Shown piece after piece: positions 9,367 to 17,600 of a stretch of 64,000 nucleotides of DNA. Position numbers and translations under genes: made by a program. The DNA is from CAYXLI01 sp964464925 (GTDB taxonomy: Bacteria; Acidobacteriota; Terriglobia; Bryobacterales; Bryobacteraceae), in the NCBI GenBank assembly GCA_964464925.1, contig CAYXLI010000029.1:9838-73837 (forward strand), in the 5' to 3' direction. Each line of letters opens with the position of its first letter. The first letter of the stretch is position 1. A model generated the notes under the pieces. It searched no databases. It was not told the DNA's origin and saw only the letters and a list, made by a program, of their open reading frames with translations.

Positions 9367-9379
9367 GCAAGACTAGACG

Positions 9380-10840
9380 ATGCTAAGAACGTTATCGCCA
9401 GAAGAAGGCGCCCTTTTGCGCGAATTCCTGTTTGAATCCAACTTCAAGCAGAGCGAGATTCGCGACCGGTTCTCACTCCGCGAACTGCCGTCGAAGCGGC
9501 TTGGAAACCTGCCTCAACTGCTGTATCGCACTCGCGAGCGCACCCGCCTGTCCACATTGTTGCGGTGGTTCTTTCTCGGCACCGCCGTTGACGAGGATAC
9601 GGCAAGAGAACTAATTCCGGAGAACATCTTGCGGATTCTGCTGGATTGCGGGCTGCTGTCGCTTACGGATGGCCAATTTCAATCCCCTGTGATGCTGGCG
9701 CCGTTCGAGGATTTGCTGGTGGCGTCCGATCCGCTGGCCGTCTCGGAGGCGCCGGGCCATGCGGACCTGGTTCTCTGGCCGAATCCGACGACCTGGCTTC
9801 TCTGGCGGTTTACGATTCGGAAGCCGTTCGAGTCTGTTCTGGATTTGGGCACCGGCAACGGCATTCAGGCGCTGCTGGCGGCGAACCACGCGAAGCACGT
9901 GGTTGCGACGGACTTGAATGCGCGGGCGGTGGTGTTCAGCAAGTTCAATGCCTGGCTGAACGGGCTGGAAAATATCGAATGCCTGGAAGGCGACACTTAT
10001 GGGCCCGTGAGAGACCGCAAGTTCGATCTGATTGTGAGCAATCCGCCGTTCTTCGTGAGTCCCGTAAATGAAGATCTGTTCTGCGATAACGCGATGGAGT
10101 TGGACCAATACTGCCGCAGAGTGATACGCGAAGGCGCCGAGCGGCTGAATGAAGGCGGATACCTGCAGGTGCTGTGCGAGTGGGTTCAGGTAAAGGGGCA
10201 GAATTGGGCGGAGCGTATCGGGGAGTGGGTGCAGGGAACGGGATGCAATGCCTGGGTGATCAAGGGCTACAGCGAGGAACCGGCACGGTACGCGCAAAAG
10301 AGGATCCGCGAGAAGTCAGCCGGAACCATCGATAGCAACGTGTTCTCCGACTGGATGAACTACTATCTGTCGCGTGACGTGGAGATGGTTCACGGCGGAC
10401 TGATCGGACTGCAGCGCCGCTCCGGCAATAACTGGATGCGGGTGGACGAACTCGGAGCCACGCCGAAGACGCCGTTCGGAACGGCTATCCTGCGGGGCTT
10501 TGAAGGCCGTAATTTTCTCGAGGCACATCCGGAGGATTCGGATCTGTTGGGTGTCAAGCCGAAGCTGGTGGAAGAGATTCGAATGGATCAATCTTTTGCG
10601 GTGGAGGAAGGCCGCTGGCAATCTACCTCGCTACGGCTGGTTCTGACCGATGGACTGCCATTCTCGTTTGCGGTTCAGCCGACGGTTGCGGAGTTCCTCG
10701 CGCAGTGTGACGGCAACCGTACGTTGGATGAATTGGTGGAGAGCCTTAGCGCGACGGTGAATGCTCCTTCGGAGCAGGTGCGGCGGGAATGCGCGGGCGT
10801 GATCCGCCGCCTGATGGAACGCGGGTTCGTGACGGTGTGA
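9380..10840 (+). CDS. SAM-dependent methyltransferase (MTS/PrmC-like class I fold)
   Basis: The enzyme should transfer a methyl group from S-adenosylmethionine to an amino or amide nitrogen. Motif I LDLGTGNG lies at about residues 154-161, with the acidic residue of motif II in VVATDLN. The catalytic SNPPFF of motif IV is at about residues 217-222; this NPPF class is typical of N6-adenine or N5-glutamine methyltransferases. The roughly 140 residues before it and the roughly 130 after it are extra domains; the C-terminal part looks like a small winged-helix or PqqD-like fold. The target is unknown. It is followed after 30 bases by the caspase gene. Its place inside the T6SS locus may be coincidental. 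Confidence 0.85.
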   Translation: MLRTLSPEEGALLREFLFESNFKQSEIRDRFSLRELPSKRLGNLPQLLYRTRERTRLSTLLRWFFLGTAVDEDTARELIPENILRILLDCGLLSLTDGQFQSPVMLAPFEDLLVASDPLAVSEAPGHADLVLWPNPTTWLLWRFTIRKPFESVLDLGTGNGIQALLAANHAKHVVATDLNARAVVFSKFNAWLNGLENIECLEGDTYGPVRDRKFDLIVSNPPFFVSPVNEDLFCDNAMELDQYCRRVIREGAERLNEGGYLQVLCEWVQVKGQNWAERIGEWVQGTGCNAWVIKGYSEEPARYAQKRIREKSAGTIDSNVFSDWMNYYLSRDVEMVHGGLIGLQRRSGNNWMRVDELGATPKTPFGTAILRGFEGRNFLEAHPEDSDLLGVKPKLVEEIRMDQSFAVEEGRWQSTSLRLVLTDGLPFSFAVQPTVAEFLAQCDGNRTLDELVESLSATVNAPSEQVRRECAGVIRRLMERGFVTV

Positions 10841-10870
10841 AGATCCATGGAACGTTTTGAGAGGTGTACG

Positions 10871-12949
10871 ATGCGCGAGTTTCTCCTGGTGAGTGCGATG
10901 TTGTGGGCCTGCACCGCTTCCGGGCAGCAGTCGCCGCAACAGCCCGGCGGGGGATTCGCCGTCAGGCCGGGGCGGCCTGTTGACCTGCAGAAACAGGTGC
11001 AATTGCCTCGTGGTTACGCGCTAGTGATCGGAATCGGGAAATACAAGAACCTGGGTGGAGCCGGCCAGGACCTGCGATTTCCGGAGTCGGATGCCGAGGC
11101 GGTGTCGCGCGTGCTGATCAGCAAAGAAGGCGGCAATATCGAACCGGAGAATGTGAAGAAGCTCATCGGCAAGGATGCGACGCTTGCCAATGTGCGGGCA
11201 GCGCTGGAAAATTGGCTACCTGCGGTGGCGCAAGAACAGGATCGCGTGATCGTCTACTTCGCGGGCCATGGACTGGTGGCGGACGGGCGCGGCTACCTGG
11301 CTCCGTATGACGTAGATGTTTCGAACCTGGCCGCGACGGCTTATCCGATGGATCAGCTCGGGAATATTCTCTCCAATAAGGTTAAGGCAAAGTGGAAAGT
11401 GCTTTTAACGGACGCCTGCCATTCGGCCAAGATTACGGCTGAATCGACGCAGCAGGCGGTTTATAACGCAGTCAGCAAGCTGCCATCGAAGTTTCTTACC
11501 TTAAATTCGAGCCGGGAGCAGGAGAGCAGCTATGAGGATCCGGCCCTAGCTACGGGATATGGAGTGTTCTCGTACTTCGTGATTCAAGGGTGGATGGGAA
11601 ACGCGGACGTAAACCCTCGCGACGGAATCGTGACCGCCGATGAGCTGGTGGAATACGTCCGCCGCGAAGTGAAGGTTTACGCGCGTCAGAGAGGGAGCGA
11701 CCAGACGCCGACGGAACACGGCGGCGACTTCCCTGACGACATGCTGCTCGGTTTCAGCCCGCAGAGGAGACAGCAACTCGCCTCGGCGGGCGGCGCGGGG
11801 CTCGCAGACGGCGTTCTGGTGATTGAGGTGAATCTGGATAATGTCGAAGTCTATGTCGACGACAAGCTGATCGGAACCGCCAGTCCGGGAAAGAATCTGG
11901 AAATCCCGGGGCTTTCTAGCGGCCAGCATGTGATCAAGGGTGTGCGGTTGGGCTATGATCCCGTCTCCAAAGAAGAACTTGTGTCTCCGGGCGAGCGCCG
12001 CACAGTGACGCTGCGGATTCAGTACGCGCGCCGGATCAAGAAGACGGCGCAGGATCTGTATCACGAGGGGCGGGAAATCTTCAAGCGGCGGAAGTCAGAG
12101 GCCGACCTGAAGAGAGCGGCTTCGCTGTTCGAGCGCGCGCTGAAGGAAGACGATAAGTACAGCGCCGCCGCCCTGGAACTCTGCCGGACTCTGCAGCAAC
12201 TCAACGATACCGATATCGCGAAGAAGGCATGTGTCCGGGCGGTCGATCTAGATCCTGACTATGAAGAGGCGCGCACGCAACTCGGGGCAATTCTGATTGA
12301 GGCCGGGGATACGAAGGAAGCCATTTCACAACTGGCGATGGCGACTACGCAGAATAAACAGGATCCGATCGCGCATGCCCTGCTGGGCGAGGCGTTTCTG
12401 CTGACCGAGAGTTATGACAAGGCGGAGGAGGCTGCGTCTAAAGGAATTTCTGTATCGCCGCAATATTCGTATGCGTATCTGGTGCGTGGGGACGCGAGGC
12501 GGTTTCAAAAGCGCTACAACGAAGCGCGGGACGATTACTCGCAGTATCTGAAGCTCGATAACTTCGACGCACGCTTTTACGAGTGGATTCCGTATCTGAT
12601 CGGAAGCGGACTAAGTAAAAAGAGTGCGGGTTACAAGGCGATTTACAAGAATCAGCGGTCCAGCGCGTTTTTTGGACTCTGCTGGTGCGAGATGTCTCTG
12701 CATAACTTCAACAAAGCAAGCGAGTACTGTGAAAAGGCAGTTTCGATTGATGCAGAGGATGGCGTTGCGCAGAACCTGCTAGGGACTGTATATCTGGAGC
12801 TGTTCAACCGGGACAACCGCCGGTCGGATTTGCTCAAGGCGAAGCAGAGCCTACAACTGGCCGTCAAACTTATGCCGGATTCGACGCTCGCCGCGGAAGC
12901 CAAGGCCAATCTGAAGGGTATCGAAGAACTGCTGCCGCGCGTAAAGTAA
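10871..12949 (+). CDS. Exported caspase-like protease (C14) with PEGA domain and TPR repeats
   Basis: The start at ATG 10871 is chosen because GAGG lies six bases upstream and the product then begins with a clean signal peptide ending near SGQQ; an upstream ATG at 10847 lacks both. The caspase fold covers about residues 40-290 and both catalytic residues are present: His133 in FAGHG and Cys183 in TDACHS. A PEGA-type domain follows at about 305-375, then tetratricopeptide repeats to the end. Family knowledge predicts cleavage after Arg, Lys or Asp, in the periplasm given the signal peptide. The protein is the catalytically intact relative of the degenerate caspase at 23734-24840. No substrate can be named. 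Confidence 0.9.
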   Translation: MREFLLVSAMLWACTASGQQSPQQPGGGFAVRPGRPVDLQKQVQLPRGYALVIGIGKYKNLGGAGQDLRFPESDAEAVSRVLISKEGGNIEPENVKKLIGKDATLANVRAALENWLPAVAQEQDRVIVYFAGHGLVADGRGYLAPYDVDVSNLAATAYPMDQLGNILSNKVKAKWKVLLTDACHSAKITAESTQQAVYNAVSKLPSKFLTLNSSREQESSYEDPALATGYGVFSYFVIQGWMGNADVNPRDGIVTADELVEYVRREVKVYARQRGSDQTPTEHGGDFPDDMLLGFSPQRRQQLASAGGAGLADGVLVIEVNLDNVEVYVDDKLIGTASPGKNLEIPGLSSGQHVIKGVRLGYDPVSKEELVSPGERRTVTLRIQYARRIKKTAQDLYHEGREIFKRRKSEADLKRAASLFERALKEDDKYSAAALELCRTLQQLNDTDIAKKACVRAVDLDPDYEEARTQLGAILIEAGDTKEAISQLAMATTQNKQDPIAHALLGEAFLLTESYDKAEEAASKGISVSPQYSYAYLVRGDARRFQKRYNEARDDYSQYLKLDNFDARFYEWIPYLIGSGLSKKSAGYKAIYKNQRSSAFFGLCWCEMSLHNFNKASEYCEKAVSIDAEDGVAQNLLGTVYLELFNRDNRRSDLLKAKQSLQLAVKLMPDSTLAAEAKANLKGIEELLPRVK

Positions 12950-12963
12950 CCACCGAATTCAGG

Positions 12964-12992
12964 TTTTCCGATTCCGGGTTATCGAGTATACT
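12964..12992 (+). promoter_or_regulatory. Possible promoter of the invasin-like gene
   Basis: A good TATACT -10 box at 12987-12992 has only a weak -35 partner (TTTTCC, 12964-12969, 17-base spacing). A start site near 12999 would exclude ATG 13001 as a normally led start and supports the ATG at 13025. Confidence 0.3.
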
Positions 12993-13024
12993 AAACGGGC
13001 ATGATTGCCGCAGGGGGCCCAGGA

Positions 13025-13588
13025 ATGACCAAGATACGTGCGATATTGTCGAAGTTCTGCTGCTGTCTCCTGCTTACTTCTCAATTCTGCGCACTCGCGC
13101 AGGAAGCCTCTCCACAAGAGCCACCGAAATTTACGATCAACATTGTGCGCGGCAATGACGCCCAGAACAATTTGAAGAAGGGGCGTGCCACCTCTGAGGT
13201 GGTGGTCGAAGTTCGTGACAGAAACGACAAACCGATCGGCGGTGCGATCGTTACCTTCACGCTTCCCAGAGGCACCGGAGGCGTTTTCCCGAACGGTTCC
13301 CAGACGGCAGTATTGAATACGAACGCGAATGGGCAGGTTGCCGCCACTTTCAAGCCGCAGGGAGTTGGGCGCTTCGATATCGATGTGAGCGTCAACTCGC
13401 AGGGGCAGACACTTTCCACGAAGGTTACGCAATCGAACCTGGCGGCAGCGGCGGGTGCGGGTATCGGATTGGGAACGGCGCTGGTGATTGGAGCCGCGGC
13501 TGCGGCGGCTGTGGCTGTAATCTTGGTGAAGACGATCGGCGGCGATAAGAAGACGAATGTGTCGCTGGGATCGCCGCGCATTCCCTGA
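13025..13588 (+). CDS. Exported protein with one invasin-type Ig domain and a C-terminal membrane helix
   Basis: The ATG at 13025 gives a signal peptide (MTKIRAILSKF, then a hydrophobic stretch ending ALAQ), with GGGGG eight bases upstream; the in-frame ATG at 13001 would add eight residues that do not look like a leader. Residues about 35-135 form a single bacterial Ig-like domain of the invasin type, recognisable from VVVEVRDRNDKPIGGAIVTF, the Thr/Asn-rich turn and NGQVAATFKP. An Ala/Gly-rich membrane helix at about 140-170 is followed by a short basic tail. The function is unknown. It may be an envelope protein of the same cluster as its two downstream neighbours. Confidence 0.8.
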   Translation: MTKIRAILSKFCCCLLLTSQFCALAQEASPQEPPKFTINIVRGNDAQNNLKKGRATSEVVVEVRDRNDKPIGGAIVTFTLPRGTGGVFPNGSQTAVLNTNANGQVAATFKPQGVGRFDIDVSVNSQGQTLSTKVTQSNLAAAAGAGIGLGTALVIGAAAAAAVAVILVKTIGGDKKTNVSLGSPRIP

Positions 13589-13627
13589 GCTTACTGGTCA
13601 CTTTTTACCTGGTTCGGAAGGATGAAC

Positions 13628-14641
13628 ATGACGACTCGATTCGGGTGGCTCTTCATTTTGGCAGCGGCAAGTGGAGCGCTCGTTGCAGAAACTCCGGTGG
13701 GCGTTCCAAGGAAGCTGGAGGCGAATACAGCCAGGCCACAGGTACCGGTGTTGGGGTATGTCAAGACGGCTTCGCCTCTTACGCTTCGCCCTGTTACCGG
13801 CGTACCCGGAGCTGTGGTTCTGGGCGATATGATTCCGCTGCCCGACCGGGCGACAAACCTGGTTGTGGCCGAGGGCCAGCAGTACGCGATCGTCGAACGC
13901 AGCGGCGAGCCGTCCATAGCCATTCTTCGCCTTGAGGCCGGGACAGCCGCCGACCTGCAGGCCGTTCCGGGAGCCCTGCCGCATTGGGACCTCGTGGCGT
14001 TCAGCACCGGCGGATCATTTGCGGTTCTCTATTCGGGCGCGGACCGGCGCATGCAGGTTCTGGGCGGGCTGCCTTCGGAGCCGCAAGTGGTGCGCAACGT
14101 GGATCTGGGGACATCCAGCGATGCTCCGGTTTCGGCACTGGCGGTGAGTGACGACGGCAGTAGCGTGGCTGCCGGAACGTCGGATGGAAGCAGCGGCTCT
14201 GTATGGTTACTACCGGCGTCTGACCCGGTACGGAAGCTATTGAGTGCATCCGTTCCGTCTGCGTTGCGGTTTCTTGCACGGAGTCAGGACATTCTGATCG
14301 GGGATAGAGGGTCGAAGCAGGTGACTCTTCTGAGCGGAGCCGCGCGCCTGATTGCCGGAGAAGCGCAAGGGGTAAATGCTCCGATAGACATGGGGATCTC
14401 GACGGACGGCCAGCGCGTGTGGATCGCAGATGCAGGAGCGAATTCCCTGCTCACTGTGCAGCTCGATTCGGGAGCGATCACAACGGAGGTTTGTCCCTAT
14501 ACTCCCGCGAGCCTACAGAGACTCGAAGGCAAACCGGTCTTCCTGATTGCGGCACAGGATGGGGACGGAGCGGGGTTGTGGGCGCCGGAGACGGCAAACG
14601 TGCATGTATGGCGTCTGCCGGTGGGCAACAGAGTTCAGTAG
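13628..14641 (+). CDS. Exported beta-propeller protein (YncE-like), function unknown
   Basis: The start at ATG 13628 is preferred over ATG 13622 because GGAAGG ends six bases before it, whereas it directly abuts the earlier ATG. A signal peptide ends at about SGALVAET. The remaining roughly 310 residues contain repeated short beta-strand units (ALAVSDDGSSVAAG, MGISTDGQRVWIADAG) typical of a six- or seven-bladed propeller of the YncE or NHL kind. No catalytic motif is visible. It precedes the giant propeller-Ig gene by 12 bases and probably shares its transcript. Confidence 0.75.
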   Translation: MTTRFGWLFILAAASGALVAETPVGVPRKLEANTARPQVPVLGYVKTASPLTLRPVTGVPGAVVLGDMIPLPDRATNLVVAEGQQYAIVERSGEPSIAILRLEAGTAADLQAVPGALPHWDLVAFSTGGSFAVLYSGADRRMQVLGGLPSEPQVVRNVDLGTSSDAPVSALAVSDDGSSVAAGTSDGSSGSVWLLPASDPVRKLLSASVPSALRFLARSQDILIGDRGSKQVTLLSGAARLIAGEAQGVNAPIDMGISTDGQRVWIADAGANSLLTVQLDSGAITTEVCPYTPASLQRLEGKPVFLIAAQDGDGAGLWAPETANVHVWRLPVGNRVQ

Positions 14642-14653
14642 GGTAAACAGGCG

Positions 14654-17600
14654 ATGCGCATCCGAACAGAAAATAAAATAGCCGTTCGCTCCATGTTGTG
14701 GTTCGCTCTCGTTGTCCTTTTGCTCTGCCGGCCGACGCACGCTCAGAGCGTGACGGAATACGCATTGCCGGCGAGCGGCAGCGGTCCTATCGGGATTACC
14801 GGCGGAAGTGATGGCGGGTTCTGGTTCACGGAATTCAGCGCCAATAAGATCGGCCGGATTTCGTCTTCCGGTGTAATTACCGAATATACGATCCCGACGC
14901 AGAACTCAGGCCCTACCGGAATCACGCTGGGGCCGGATGGTGCGCTCTGGTTTACTGAACGGCTGGTTGCAAAGATCGGTCAGATCACTACGGGCGGCGT
15001 AATCACGGAATATCCGCTTCCATCGGCAACTTCGGCGCCGATGGGTATTGTTACGGGACCTGATGGGGGTTTGTGGTTTACCGAATTCAGCGGCAACAAG
15101 ATTGGGAGGTTCGGAACGGATGCGGTAATTACCGAGTTCTCCATTCCAACGCCCGCGAGCCAGCCGACGGCAATCACGGTGGCCTTCAATTCTCTATGGT
15201 TCACGGAAGCAAACGGCAATAAGATCGGACGCATCACCACGGCTGGAGTGATCACGGAATTCCCCGTTCCCGTGGTCGCCTCATCCCCGAACAGCATCGT
15301 CTTGGGCGTCGACCAGGCGCTGTGGTTTACGGAGGCGACCGGGAACAAGATCGGCCGCATCACAACGGCCGGAGCGATTACGGAATATTCAGTGCCCACG
15401 CAGGGGTCGCGGCCGACAGGCATCGCCAGCGGAAGCAACGGTGGGCTCTGGTTCACCGAAACCCAGGGGAACAATATCGGGCAGATTAGCCTTTCCGGCA
15501 CGATTACCGAGTACCCGATTCCCACGCAAGGCAGCCAGGCTACCGGAATCGCCGCTTCGAACGGAGCCCTTTGGTTCACCGAGCAGGCAGTAGGACGGAT
15601 CGGCACCATCACTCCCGCTCCGTTGAAAATCACGAACACATGCCCTGCGCCCGTGGGCGTTGCAGGCTTGCCTTATTCACTAAACATGTCCGCAACAGGC
15701 GGTATTGCGCCTTACGGACCGTGGACTGTGACAGGCGGTTTCCTGCCTGCAGGGGTAACGCTCAACTCGCAGACTGGCGTGATCAGCGGCAGCCCGACGG
15801 ACGCGGGCACCTATCCGGTCACTATCAGCATTTCCGATAATGCGCAGGCTCTTGTGGACGCCCCGCCTGCAACCGCGACCTACAGTTGCAATATCGTGAT
15901 CGCTGCTCCCCTGGTCCCGACGGCACCTTGCCCGGCACTTGCGGGAACATTGCGAGCTCCTTATTCCTTCCCAGTGACGGTATCCGGCGGTTTGGCGCCG
16001 TTGACGTGGGCTTTGCAAAGCGGTGCGCTGCCTCCGGGGCTCACGCTCAATCCGCAGACTGGTGAGATCAGTGGTGTGCCTACGGCGACGGGCAGTTACT
16101 CTCTGACGGTGAGGATCACGGATAGTAGCGGCCTGCAGTTTGCTGTGTATAGCTGTGCCATCGTGATTGCGCCGCCGCAGCCGCTTGCGATTGCGGCCAC
16201 TTGTCCGGCGGCCGGCGGAGTGCAAGGAGCGCCCTATTCGTTCGCTGTTTCGGCAGTCGGCGGCCGCGTTCCATTGAGCTGGGCGCTGACAAGCGGTTCC
16301 TTGCCGCCCGGCTTGACGTTGAACGCAACGAACGGCCTGATCACAGGGATCCCAACGGCTTCCGGCACGTACCCGATCACGGTGAGAGTTACTGAGAGCG
16401 CCCCTCTGAATACAGTCGCTGTTTTTCAACCTGCGACTGCTGACTATACCTGCTCCATTGTGATAGCGCCCGCATTGTCGATCACGACAGCGTGTCCCGG
16501 ACCGATCCCGCTGAACGCGCCGTATTCGCTGACCATCGGCACAACGGGTGGCCAGGGCCCACGGACGTTCACATTGGTAAGCGGAACTTTGCCGCCCGGT
16601 CTTACGTTGAATCCCTCCACGGGCGTAATCAGCGGCACTCCCACGGCGACCGGTTCTTACCCCATAGCCATCACGGCCGCGGATAGCAGCACGTCAGGCA
16701 ATCGGGTGTTACCGACGTTCACCTGCACCATCGTCGTGAGTATCGCTTCGCTCACGATCACGGCGCCCTGCCCCGCAACGGCGGGAATGCAGGGCACGTC
16801 TTATTCATTCCCTATCACGGCCACCGGAGGACAGGGGCAGCTCACATGGACGCTGACAAGCGGCACGCTACCGCCAGGACTTACCCTGAACACTTCAACG
16901 GGCGTGATCAGCGGCACGCCGGCTAAATCGGGAGCTTACCCGATCACGGTACGAGTGAACGATAGCGCGAACGGATCGGCCACCTACACCTGCAGCATCG
17001 GAATCAGCCCACCGGTCAACACGTCGGAGCTGTATTACATCGTGGACCAGGGCAGAGTGCTTACGATGTCGGTGGACGGCACGGTGATGGCACTGTTCGC
17101 GACGGTTCCAGGAGCTTATGGAAGGCCCGTGATCGACAGTGCAGGAAATGTTTACGTCGCAAAGACGGGCTCGCCGGCGGGGGTAATCAAGATAGCACCC
17201 TCGGGTGCGGCCACGACATTCTTCAGCGGTAGTCCGCTCGTAAATCCCGTCACACTCGCGATGGATGCGGCAGGAAATATTCTCGTTGGCGACAATGCCG
17301 CGGACGCTCTATTCCGTATCGCCAAGGATGGAACAACCATCACCCAGGTAGCCAGTTTCCCGGTGCCGTCTCCAAACGAAGCGCAAAGCATTTCGATCGT
17401 AGCGGATCCGGCGGGCAATTACATTGTCAGTTCGGATGAGGCGGGCCAGGGGAAGATTTATTCAATTACGCCGGCCGGCGTGATTTCGACCATTCTTAGC
17501 GGCTCGCAAATTCAGAAGATGAGCGGACTGGTGTACAGGGCTGCGACCGACGACTTCGTAGTCGCCGACTATGGACGCAACGCGCTCTTCGTGGTTACTC

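Noticed and set aside
13025..13588. Small exported protein considered as a possible TssJ
   Set aside because: It lacks a lipobox Cys and the TssJ beta-sandwich pattern, and has an invasin-type Ig domain with a C-terminal membrane helix instead.
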